NCBI GenBank assembly: GCA_024114885.1
Contig: CP099418.1
Location: forward strand, 1,426,001-1,490,000
DNA: 64,000 nt
Direction: 5' to 3'
DNA from: Septoria linicola
Lineage: Eukaryota > Ascomycota > Dothideomycetes > Mycosphaerellales > Mycosphaerellaceae
Part shown: in pieces, positions 44,975 to 55,577 of the stretch
How the letters are laid out: each line of letters begins with the position of its first letter
How positions within the stretch are numbered: the stretch's first letter is position 1
The notes under the pieces: model-generated
What the model was told of the DNA's origin: nothing
Database searches by the model: none
The model's input: only the letters and a program-made list of their open reading frames with translations
Translations under genes and position numbers: made by a program

Positions 44975-45660
44975 TCAGCACTCAGGACAGTCCTCTGGAG
45001 CTGCCATCAGACAGCGCTCTATTGCGAAGGGGAGCAACTTGGATGTGCTGGACGCGCCGCAGTCAACGGCGGCAGACGGAGGTAGAGAGCAGGGTGAGCA
45101 GGATTGATCGGAGGGCGCTGCTCGTGCCGGTGGAATCAGCTTGAGCGGCTTCGCATCCAATAGCATGCGCACAACAGAAGTAGTGCCCGGCAGCAGCTGT
45201 GCTATGTGTTGTCCATCAACATGCAGCCTTACAACGGCTTGCTGTTGAAATGAGAGCGGCGTCTCATCTGAGCCAGCAAATTCATCTTCGTCAGTAGCGG
45301 TAGAACTAGTCTGGTGGACACAGCTGCAGCAGCAGCAGACCTCCTCCTGCTGATCGCTGCCCTGAGAGAGAGTTGACTGGGCGCGTGTCGTTTCAAGAGA
45401 GTGGAGGATCAGGCGGTAGGCCAACCAACGACATCCATCTCACCAGGCCAACACGAGAGAATCAGCTACTTACCTTTTTCGTCGCTTTTCGTGTCGTTTG
45501 CTGCTGTGCGAGCGGACAACGTGTGCTCTTGTGAGTGAAGCGAAGCAGTCAAGACGGCACGGCAATCTTTGTCGATATCATCTCGCGCTGGGCAGCGTGA
45601 TTTACACGACTTGGCAGTTCTCTCGATTGCAGCTGGACGTGCCGCATCCGCATCCTGCAT
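44975..45660 (-). CDS. Cys-rich hypothetical protein
   Basis: Proposed exons 45660-45474 and 45438-44975 give 216 residues. The join uses a strong GTAAGT donor and keeps phase (GAAAAAG/ATGGATG), but the intron would be only 35 nt, shorter than any other here. The second part reads like real protein (WLAYRLILHSLE, VVRLHVDGQHIAQLL, VVRMLLDAKPLKLIPPA) and is striking for a VCCCCSC run and further Cys up to the end (APEDCPEC). There is no signal peptide and no known domain. The gene is divergent from the MAPKK gene, 534 nt apart, so the first exon could instead be MAPKK leader read antisense. Low to moderate certainty. Confidence 0.38.
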
Positions 45661-46194
45661 GAGACGGCAGCAGCAGTCTTCAGAGCAGAAACCACAACGA
45701 GTCGCAGTATTCTTTTACAACAACTCACCGACCCAAATCGACCCACACGCGACTCGCGTAACAATTTGCATCATCGCATCGCCGACCGAAGCTGCCCGGA
45801 TAGTGGTGCCAGCGGCTGGAGATTCGGCCCAAGTGACAGACAGACGCGCGCTCAACTCTGACTAACTACTTACGCACGCACGCACGCCTATACCGCCCTA
45901 CACTGCACTTGACCAAGCAGCAAGAACGAAGACTCCGCTGTCTACCATCACACCGACACACTCGTTTGAGCAGCACCGATTACACATACCACTACTTGTC
46001 GGAAACTCCATCCCGTCCAGGTCTCCACCACCTTACATCGTCATCATCGTGTAGCACCTTTCACTCCTACTGCAACCACCACCAACAGGCTGTCAAGAGG
46101 GCCACTGTGCGCTCTTTGACGGCCGCGTGATCGACTGTCGCCCACCGTGGCAGACAACATCCACCTCACGCTCGAGTCCGCCGACCGCTCCAAC
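45661..46194. other. Leader/promoter of the MAPKK gene
   Basis: The stretch is rich in short ACGC, CACC and CT repeats, consistent with a long 5' leader. The frame of the MAPKK stays open back to 46147 but its first ATG is at 46195. Confidence 0.45.
45872..45887 (+). repeat. (ACGC)4 microsatellite
   Basis: Four tandem ACGC units in the MAPKK upstream region. Simple repeat with no further meaning visible. Confidence 0.7.
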
Positions 46195-47812
46195 ATGGCG
46201 TCGCCGGCACCTTTGCTGCGTCCGCCGATCCCAGGTGCTGGTCGACAGCAAGGCGGGAGGGGCCCACCGCGACTAGGGCTCGCCATACCAGCTTCCCCAA
46301 GCCAGAGACCTGTTAATAGCGCGGCTGCGCCGCCAATGGCCGAGAGTAATGCCCTACCTCCGCTGGGTCTGCATATACCGCCTCGTGCACAGCCGCCGAA
46401 GCTGTCGCTGGCCACGCCCATGGGCACTGCACATACACCGCAAGAGACCGCGCAGAGTAAGAGACGACTGCCGCCGCTGCAGATCGCCCCAGGCCTGTCT
46501 GCGAGTGGAGGCAGCAGCGACGAGTCAGCCCACAGCAGGACCAACAGCTTCGGAGCCAACACGACACAGAATGGGTCAGTCTCGACGACGTCTTCGTACT
46601 CGGCACTCAACTTCGTCGAGATGCTGAGAAGTGATGGAGATCCACAATCTGCTTCAGGCTCGCTGTACAGCAGTAGCTCAGCACACTCGGGTGGTGTTGG
46701 TATGGAAAGAGAAGGAAGCATGCAAGGTCTGCCGGACTTGGAGAAGCTCAGCTTGGAGAAGGGCCGTGCCCTGGACGTGGAAGACCTCGACGACTCTGGC
46801 TGGAAAGCAGCGAAGAAGGAAGGTCGAATCGTGGAGCTGGGCAGTCTCGGCGAGGGTGCTGGTGGTGCTGTGACGAGGTGCATACTGAAAGGCGGCAAAA
46901 CCGTCTTCGCACTCAAGGTAAAGCCATTGAGTGGAGCTTCACTGCCTAGGCTAACGTGGGACAGATCATCACGACCGACCCAAATCCAGATGTGAAGAAG
47001 CAGATCGTGCGAGAGCTGTCATTCAACAAGTCCTGCGCGTCGGAACACATTTGCCAGTATTACGGCGCTTTTATGGATGACACGAGTGGCACGATAGGAA
47101 TTAGTATGGAGTTTTGTGAAGGTGGCTCACTCGACAGCATATATCGAGAGGTCAAAAAGCTAGGGGGCAGAACTGGAGAAAAAGTGCTTGGAAAGGTGGC
47201 CGAGGGAGTTCTGAATGGCTTGACTTACCTTCATGGTCACCGCATCATCCATCGAGATATCAAGCCGTCGAATATTCTGCTTACGCGCCAAGGTCAGGTC
47301 AAGCTCTGCGATTTTGGCGTGAGCGGAGAATTCGGCACAAAAGGTGATGCCAACACGTTCATTGGCACGAGCTACTACATGGCACCAGAGCGCATAACGG
47401 GTCAGAGCTATACCATCACGAGTGACGTCTGGAGTTTGGGCGTGACCCTGCTCGAGGTGGCACAGCATCGCTTCCCGTTCCCAGCCGATGGCACGGAGAT
47501 GAACCCACGTGCGGGCCTGATCGATCTGCTCACATATATCGTGCGACAACCTATACCGAAACTGAAAGACGAACCGGAGAACAAGCTGAGATGGAGTGAT
47601 AACTTCAAATACTTCATCGAGTGCTGGTAAGTAGAATCATTTCTGCTGCGCTTTGGTGCATCTTACTGACTGTTTGTGATAGTCTCGAGAAGGATGCAAA
47701 TCGCCGAGCGACACCTTGGCATATTACCAAGCATCCCTGGATGATAGAAATGAAGCAAAAACGTGTCGACATGACGCAGTTCTTGAGAACGGTATGGGAC
47801 TGGCAAGACTAG
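46195..47812 (+). CDS. mkk1: MAP kinase kinase, cell-wall-integrity type (Mkk1/2)
   Basis: Exons 46195-46917, 46965-47626 and 47683-47812 (introns 47 and 56 nt) give 504 residues. The N-terminal ~200 residues are Pro/Ser-rich and disordered (docking and regulation). Kinase signatures: glycine loop GSLGEGAGGAV, VAIK-type Lys in FALK at the first splice junction, HRDIKPSN, DFGVSGEFGTKGDANTF activation loop with Ser/Thr phospho-sites, and GTSYYMAPERI. The DFGVSGEFGTKGDANTFIG loop is characteristic of fungal Mkk1/MkkA, which pass the signal from Bck1 to the MAPK Slt2/MpkA in wall stress. Subdomain XI is split by the last intron (ECC/LEKDANRRATPW). Start: first ATG in the open frame (MASPAPLL). 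Confidence 0.93.
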
Positions 47813-48239
47813 ACCTGCCCTCGGATTGGAGGAGAAAAATGAAGGATGAGCTGAATACTGCATCAGCGAGACAGCATCCGTCCGGTATGCATTTGCATGG
47901 TGATTGTTTGTGATCTTGTAGAAGCGAGCGAAATGAGCGAGAAAGTCATTATTGTTTGCGCGTCGCATAGTATTCAAGGAGTATCATTATTTTCCAACAT
48001 GTACTGCCTCCAAGCTTGTTGCCGTACTTTGCGTCTTTGGTCAGGCCTCACGAGGCTTGGCCGAAGTGGGAGGCCTGAAGGATTGATCGCCAGTATCCCA
48101 ACTCCGTTGATAAGGCAACAGCATAATCAACTTTACTTTCTCCAAGCAAGTCCCACGACTGATGCGTGACGCTCGCCATATTCGTCGTGTGACATATTGA
48201 CATACGTTGCTAAGATAAGTTAGCTGCCTCAAAGCTGCC
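47813..48239. other. Intergenic, nothing recognised
   Basis: The MAPKK 3' flank and upstream region of the next gene, 427 nt. Confidence 0.6.
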
Positions 48240-50299
48240 ATGGAGAAGCAAGTACAACTTGTCGATGTCCATTCCAGGTTCGGACCAACCAACGGCAACC
48301 GGCGTCCTCTCAAGCTCATTTGCACGGCCGTCCTTGTTTGCTTCGCAATATTGAATATCAACTCCCGTCAGGCACGGCTGCCTAACATCTTCCGTTCACG
48401 AATTATTGCCGGCTCATGTTCAGCATCTTTTCAAGATGTATTCGACTGGGCAAGCATTTCAGCTTCGACTTCTCTCCAATATACACCTTGTTACAAGACC
48501 AGTGTAGAGGAGTTCCAATGTGCTCGCCTGACTCTGCCTATGGACTACTGGAATCACACTACAGATGCCACGATATCTCTCGCAGTGATCAGAAGACCTG
48601 CTACGGTTCCCGTGACGGATCCTCGGTATGGTGGCGCTGTGCTTCTCAATCCTGGCGGCCCGGGTGGAAGTGGAATCGGACTTGTAGTTGGGAGCGGAAG
48701 ATCCATCTCCGAGATCATCGATGGTGGCGAGGCCGAGGGCAAGTCTTTCGATCTCTTGAGCTTCGATCCCCGAGGAGTGGGAGAAACGCTACCTGTAGCG
48801 AGGTGTATGACTGACCAGCATTGGGCTCGGGTCTGGGAGTTGCGAACCATGACAGAAGGCATTCTGGGAAGTTCGGATGCGAGTCTGGGGAGATTGTGGA
48901 GCATGGCACGCGCGAGAAGTAAGAGTTGTTCTCTGCCGCCTACCAACAGTGCTGGGGAGGAGCGTGCTGCTGACATTAAGCAGTATGTCAGCACGGCATA
49001 TGTAGCGAGAGATATGCTGGAACTTGTGGAGAAGCACGGAGAATGGAGAGAGGCGGAGGCAGGTCGGTTATCAGGAAGTATGGGAGTGTTGGAGAAGCTC
49101 AAGTATCGACCAGGAGAAGAGAAGATCATGTATTGGGGTTTTAGCTACGGATCCTACCTTGGGATGACCTTCGCTGCCTTATTCCCGCGAAGGATCTCCA
49201 GGCTGATTGTAGATGGAGTCGTCGACGCCGTCGATTATACGAAAGCGCTTTGGTTCGACAACCTCATGGACACGGAACGAGATGTGGACACACTTTACTA
49301 TCACTGCGCCAGAGTCGGACACCCTAGATGTGCTCTGGCGAACGAGAACGGAACGACCACACCGAAGCAAGTGAAGCAACGAGTCGAAAACATCACACAG
49401 AGCCTGCACCACAATCCACTGCCTGTAATCAGTGCCTCTCAGCCTGATGTGATTGAGTATTCCGATATTCACAATCTCATCTTTGGTGCCGTTTGTAAGT
49501 ACGCCCGTGAGAACCTCCTCATTCTACGAGAATTTTGAGACAGTACTGACTCGCAGCGATGGTCTTAGACACTCCAGTCTGGGCATTTCCTTTCGTAGCA
49601 GACATGATAGCCGACATTGGAGAAGGCAATGGGACCCGCTTTGCTCAGATCTTGAAGCCGAGACATTCAATATCTTACTCTGCGAGCCTTGAACAGTTCG
49701 GAACTTCTGGAAACAGTAAGGTCAGCGTCAAAGCCGGTCCTGGTGGTAACGACGCCCTCCTGGCCATTGCGTGTAGCGACGGCGATCCCCTCAAAGGCGT
49801 ATCTTTCTCTGAATTCTCTGACTTCACCAAGAATCTCACCTCAATATCGCCTTCGATAGGTCCAATGTGGGCGACGATCAGATTACAGTGCATTCACTAT
49901 AGCATTAGGCCACAGCATCGCTATCCTGGCCCATGGGAGGGGAACACAAGTCATCCTTTGCTCTTCATCGGCAACACAGAAGATCCAGTGACGCCCTTGA
50001 GAAATGCATTCAAGCATTCCAAGGGTTTTGTAGGCAGTGCTGTGCTGACGCAGAGGAGCCCAGGACATTGCTCATCGGCAGCGCACAGTGCTTGCACCGA
50101 GAGCTATATTAGGGCCTACTTCCAGAACGGCAGCCTGCCAGACGAGAATACCTTGTGTGAGGTGGACGAAGTGCCCTTCGGAGATGCTGACGCGATTGTG
50201 AGCGAGGCAATCAGAAGTGGGAGCGAGAGAGCGAGGAACATTGCTGAGAGTCTGGGTGCTGTTGGCGGCATCATGGGTCTAGTCAGATATCGGTACTGA
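48240..50299 (+). CDS. Alpha/beta hydrolase with TAP-like C-terminal domain (secretory)
   Basis: Exons 48240-49494 and 49557-50299 (62-nt intron) give 665 residues. A single N-terminal hydrophobic segment (LKLICTAVLVCFAILNI) after a basic stretch suggests a type II membrane anchor or uncleaved signal. The hydrolase core shows the oxyanion region LLNPGGPGGSGIG, DPRGVGET, the nucleophile elbow WGFSYGSYLG, the acidic residue in NTEDPVTP and the catalytic His in SPGHCSSA; the last part is the TAP-like (Abhydrolase_4) C-terminal domain. Relatives are tripeptidyl aminopeptidases and proteases first described in Streptomyces. Several N-glycosylation sequons (NHTT, NGTT, NITQ, NGSL) support lumenal or extracellular location. 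The substrate is probably peptides. Confidence 0.9.
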
Positions 50300-51076
50300 T
50301 GGAAGTCTGCGTGACTGCGCTGTTGGTGATCGCAAGAGGTTTTCCAAGTCTGTCAGGATGTTTATGCATTCAGAAGTCGACGCCCACAGCTGTCAGCGAG
50401 CATGGAGGCCCGCTTGCTTTGACGTTGCTTGATCTTGCGATAGTAGAAGGAGATTTGTCCTCCATGCTGCACGTATCAATAAGTATGTTGAGTATCCAGG
50501 TAGTGCAAGGTTGTTTCCTCTCTCCGCAGCGGATGGCTGCCATGAGTCCAAGTCAGCTCGGGTGTAACCATTTGTATGGTAAACAATCTTCCTCATGGGC
50601 TCGATTGGTGTCGTGGAATGCAAATTGTGCTGACAGTGCTGTATCGTGCCTAGCTTCCGTCTGTGCACGCGTGCCGACGTGGGTAAACCATCGGACACGG
50701 ACCACGGTGGTATGCAGTGCTTGGTATTACACGAGAGGCCATGGCCAAGAGGTGATCGACAGCCAGAGCTGTGCCGCAAACCTTTAGGAGCTCATTGCTG
50801 ACAGCCTCTTCTCGCAAAACCATGATGTGAGGTCAAGTTGTCGCTGCCCGCAGTATCCATGGATACCAACAATTCGTCCATCATGTCCATGCGAACACCC
50901 TTATCGATGGCCGACGCGTCACTGGCGTGTTTCCAACGGCATGAATTTGCCGCTTGCATGATTCTGGACCATGAATTGAATTATTGCTGGCACTACGAAA
51001 CAAAAGTGCCGAGGACGCAACAAGATCAGAGGCTGCGTCATGTCAAATTGTCGATAACATTACCTCCGCCACTTCG
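50300..51076. other. Intergenic upstream of the GT90 locus
   Basis: 780 nt without a supported gene. Open frames at 50393-50779 (-) and 50838-51134 (+) have no motifs; a 5' exon of the GT90 gene could lie near 50850-51000 but no clean splice was found. Confidence 0.4.
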
Positions 51077-54000
51077 ATGCTGCCGCATGCTGAGCAGCAG
51101 TCATCTTCAATGCCTTCTTTGGCGTGGTTGCTGACGGCATTGCTCGTATCGTCGATCTTGGCTTCCATAAGTACCTCGACCAAGCACTCCCTGCTCACTA
51201 GCGGGGCCGCCTGGTTAGCTGTCTGGGGCTATACTCTCGCCAGAATTGGTGCGCGATCACAGCTCGGCGGAGAGGCCTCACAGCGGTATGCCTGGACTGC
51301 AGGCATACTACTGGCACTTGGGCACATATGTGAGCGCGCCGTTGATGGCAACGAGATTTGGTGGGCAAAGGTCAATACTCTCACGAAACATATACTTGGA
51401 CTTGAACTGAATCACTTAGGCATTACTACCATTAATTCTCTATTCCCTGCTGCAAGGAGGCATTCTCGACGACACATCAATTCCGACGAGACCCTTGGCC
51501 AGCCCAATCAAAGATGGACTTGATCGGTCTCCAAGCAATTCGAGGATAACACTGGTATTCTTGACCTTGGCAGGTCTTGTAGCAATCTCAGCTCACGCCG
51601 GATCTATCACGAACATTGCTCTTGGTCTGTCATACGCAGTGGCAGAGGTACTTGCGATCATTCAGACAGAGCGAGCGTATACCGCTCAATTCAATAACAA
51701 TGGCGGAAGCGTAATCTATTGTATTAACGGGCTGTCTACGCAGGCTACACACATATCGGCATCTCTGGAAGAACGACAGCTGTCGATCATCCACGATGTA
51801 TCTTTCGCAGGCGCAATTGCGATAGGTTCAGCCGGTATTGGGCTCGAGGGACTGTCCTTCGGAGGACTGCAATACTACGGTTTGATAGGACAGATGCTCG
51901 GCGACAAATGGGAGTCTGGGCAAGGCATACTGTCATTTTTCTATGCAGTCAGCACAGTGCTCGTCCAGGTTGTGGCATTCGCGACTTTAGTGATCATGGT
52001 AAGTGTCAAAGGATTAACATCTTTGCGCGGCATCATATCGATCTATGCCGACACATCTCCGCAAATGCAGGGTCTAACTCAACAACCTGCTTGCCTTGAA
52101 CAACAATCTTCTTGCATCACAATAATGCAGCCACGTTGCATATGGCTAATTGATGCTTGCTCCAGATTTGTCGACAAGGCGCTCTCCTGACGAGCTTTAC
52201 GCCTCTCGCAGCTGCTGTCAGCTCGCAGCTACTTCTTGGCTTTTCGCTATCTCGCCTGTGGTTCGCAGCGCTATGCGCTATCTTGGGACTTTCGTTTCTC
52301 GATGAGCAGAACGCCTTCCCAATTGGCTCCAGGATGAGGACGCGCTATGGCAGACTGCTGAGCTTCACAGCCTTGGCGTCATTCGTCTGCCTTGCCATCT
52401 ACTACTTCCAGCAGCCATTGCGCGCCGCTTCGCACCACCACAATCCCACGCCAGGATCGACAGCTCTTCCTGTGGAGCCACTGAACGTCGCGCCGCCTCT
52501 CGAGCCTCTCAAGCCTCTGGAGTATGCAGAGCCTCGAACCCATCCGGTGAAGCACCTGATCGATAACGCACAGGCGTCTTGGAATGCAAAGTTGCAGGGC
52601 CAGTCTCAAAACCTGGCACAGGCTGTGACAGAGTACAGACGTCGATATGGGCTGTCACCTCCACCGCACTTCGACAAGTGGTACGAGTTTGCGAAACGAA
52701 AAGGCGTTGTACTCATCGACGATTATGATACCATCTACCACTCGCTGCTCCCCTTCTGGGGTTTGTCACCAGCGACTATCCGAGCAAGAGCAAGGGAATC
52801 CCTCGGGTTTATCGATAACAACTTGATGGGAATGCTCATTCGGGATGGCAAGGTATCGCACGTGGAAGGCGGTCAGGATTGGCTACAACAGGCAGCAGTG
52901 GGCATGATGCAGCAGTTCATCGAATATCTCCCCGACATGGATCTGGCATTCAATGTGCACGACGAGCCTCGCGTGGTCGTGCCACACGATGAGCTCTCGC
53001 GACTCATTCAAATTGCCCTCGAGAAAACCCTGCGCGCTGCAGGTGCGCAGCAGGCGCCAAAAGACACATTCTCACCACGACCCAAAGATCTTCGGACTGG
53101 GAAGCGGATCGAAGAGGTGAAGGTCACACGGTTCAACGTGTTTGCACATCAACCAACTTGGATCCCATCACGGCTGTCCTGCTCGCCAGACAGCCCAGCA
53201 CGTGGCCTGGAAGAGGCGCTACTGACGGACAATATGACAGCCTACGCCCTGTCCGAATTAGGCTTCGTCTTCAATCAGACTGCGTTTTCTGACATTTGCA
53301 ACTCGCCTTCTTTGGCCAGTCGCATGGCTTCTTCGATCGTCCAAACGCTTTCAACGTTGTTCATGATCTCTTCCCGATTTTCAGCCAAAGCAAAATGTCC
53401 AGCTTCCAGGACATCACATACCCTAGTCCATGGTACTGGTTCGGAAAGGTGTCTTATAACGAGAACAGAGACATGGATTGGGCCCAGAAAGAAAATAGAT
53501 TATGGTGGAGAGGGAGCACAACAGGTGGATTCTCGAGAGCTGGAGGCTGGCGAAGGCAGCACAGACAGAAGCTCGTTGCCAAGGTCAACTCGCTCGAGTC
53601 TGCGAAGATATTGTCGAGCAGCAACGCTGGCGCCACGGACGATAATCCGGGTGCGAGGAAGTGGTTGGTGAAAAAAGTTGCCAGACCAGACTTCAAGTCT
53701 ATCATGGACGTGCGCTTCTCCCATGTGGGACAGTGCGATCCCGGAGACTGTGATGCACAACGCGAATATTTCGATATCGCCGAGCCTGCGGATCAGCAGG
53801 ATGCTTGGTCATACAAATACCTCCTGGACATGGATGGAAATGCTTTCAGCGGCAGATTCTATGCATTCCTCATGTCGCATAGCCTGACATTTAAAATGGC
53901 AGTATTCAGAGAGTGGCATGAGGAGTGGATTCGACCCTGGGTACACTACATTCCCCTCAGTCTCAAAGGCGAAGAAGTGCTGGAGGCGGTGAGGTATTTT

Positions 54001-54174
54001 GATGCAGAAGAGGAGGGCAGGGAGCTTGCTACTGTTGTTGCGGAGGACGGCAGAAGCTGGGCGCAAAAGGCACTCAGGAATGAAGACTTCGAGGTGTGGC
54101 TGTTCAGGCTGCTGCTTGAATATGGTAGAGTGGTTGACGACAATAGAGAAGGAATCGGGTATAGCGGTGGATAG
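51077..54174 (+). pseudogene. GT90 (CAP10-like) glycosyltransferase, frameshifted
   Basis: Model: 51077-51370, 51420-51998, then 52166 onward to 54174. The N-terminal ~290 residues have several membrane spans (LAWLLTALLVSSILASIS, ALLPLILYSLLQGG, ITLVFLTLAGLVAISA), then another anchor (LLSFTALASFVCLAIYYF), followed by the lumenal GT90/CAP10 domain (DMDLAFNVHDEPRV; SPWYWFGKVSYNENRDMDW; LWWRGSTTGGFSR; YKYLLDMDGNAFSGR). Around 53317-53320 the frame breaks: DICNSPSLAS is in one register and SHGFFDRPNAFNV in the next, as if one base were lost. Without correction the protein stops at 53671 and loses the end of the catalytic domain. No intron can bridge it without deleting conserved residues. The intron 51999-52165 (167 nt) is long and its donor at 51371 (GTCAAT) weak. 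The family transfers xylose or similar sugars in capsule and wall glycans. Confidence 0.8.
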
Positions 54175-54803
54175 CTACACGCTCATAGATTTTGACCCAG
54201 ATATGAATACAGATACATAAGCCCCAGATTGGCTGCAGATGATTTCGAATTATCTACACATTTCAGGAGATTCGCGAACAATTTGCCGTGAATGAGACTG
54301 CTGTTTGTATCTTGATAGGTGAACGAGACAGCTACGTCGTTCCAGATGGCTTCAGATTTCAGCTAGTCGGAAGACACCAAATTCAACTTGCACGCCAGAT
54401 TGAATGGCATGCACGGGAGTCATGCAGATCGATCCAGTGCACGACAACGAGTCCCGCTTGGTCTCATATGAAGTCTTGTAATACTCATCCAAAACGCTGG
54501 AGGATGCCTCGGCTGTTCCGTTTGCGTCGAGTCGCGAGGCTGTGTTGCCCAAAAGGGTGGTACACTCTTAACGTGTTGGCTCTTCGGGATATTCCTTGGG
54601 CTTGATGTGGTCGACATGAAGACAAAGACCAAGACCAAGACCGAAACATGCTGTCTGGGCAATGTGGCCAGAGAGCTTCTCCAGCAGTGCGTATCTTCAC
54701 TGGAGACTGCTGCGAGCCAGCATAGTAGTAGTGGATCCGCTTGTTGGCTTGGTATCCGCAGTATGCACTTGGTAGGCGAAGTGATGGCAAGATGACCAGC
54801 GCT
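54175..54803. other. Convergent intergenic region
   Basis: 630 nt between the GT90 and MED10 3' ends. A minus-strand open stretch (54352-54560) reads protein-like but has no start or clean splice. Confidence 0.45.
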
Positions 54804-55321
54804 TCAGTCGACTGGTCGTCCCGACGCAAGCGCAACCTTCTTGACATCCGCCGCCAGATCTGGAATGCCGCTAATCATCGTTTGCGCGAGAATGTCGTGG
54901 AACTCGCCATACGCTTCACTTCTACCCTTTTGCTGCTGATTGTAGCGCATCACAGCTTCGACAAACTCACGCGTGTAAATATCTGGATTCCGCGAGTTCT
55001 CCACATATTGTATGATGTCTACTGGCAGATGGGTAGGGAGCAACATGGCTTTCTGGGTCAAGCTCTTCAGATTCTTGAGTAAATCTCTCCTGTGACGGCG
55101 TGAGCAACACAGATCTTATGTTCGAGTCAGCCGCATAGAATGTACATTTCCGTCTGCATGGCTTGGTTGGTGTTCTGGCCTTGGTATTCGTGCGCCTGGC
55201 AGAGCACCATGTAGAGATTGGTGATGATCGCGCGAATCTCCTCTGTAGCTGGTCAGCGCCTGCGTTGTGCAGCGGCAGAGAAAGACGTACTGTCAACCTC
55301 ATCCAGCGTGGTGGTTGCCAT
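54804..55321 (-). CDS. med10: Mediator complex subunit 10 (MED10/Nut2)
   Basis: Exons 55321-55291 (31 nt), 55242-55146 and 55089-54804 give 137 residues; introns of 48 and 56 nt with CTGAC branch points. The protein has the MED10 layout: N-terminal helix EIRAIITNLYMVLCQAHEYQG, middle helix KNLKSLTQKA, and the family signature LPVDIIQYVENSRNPDIYTREFVE near the end. MED10 is an essential middle-module subunit of Mediator, linking activators to RNA polymerase II in the nucleus. The start lies 257 nt from the divergent PXA gene, implying a shared promoter. The length is usual for fungi (~130-160). Confidence 0.93.
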
Positions 55322-55577
55322 TTTGGCGATAGCTTGATGATCGTATGTCGTTGTTAGTGTGAGGGAAAAGAGTAAGTAGAGGTGGTGGAATGGTGGAGTG
55401 GTGGGCGGCTCGGTGGCTAGTGCAAACTCTAAAGTCCACGCCGGCCAAGAAGCGACATCCCACTTGCGCAAGGTGCTTTCTACTTCACTCTGGCGCTCAA
55501 GAATTAACAGACTTTGTGTCCCGTACAATGGTGGCGCCGCTCTGGAATCTCCGTGGCATATCATCCACATCTCCAAC

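Noticed and set aside
54352..54552. Minus-strand peptide containing GNTASRLDANG
   Set aside because: Reads protein-like but begins at a TTG, has an in-frame stop just upstream, and no spliced upstream exon could be built.
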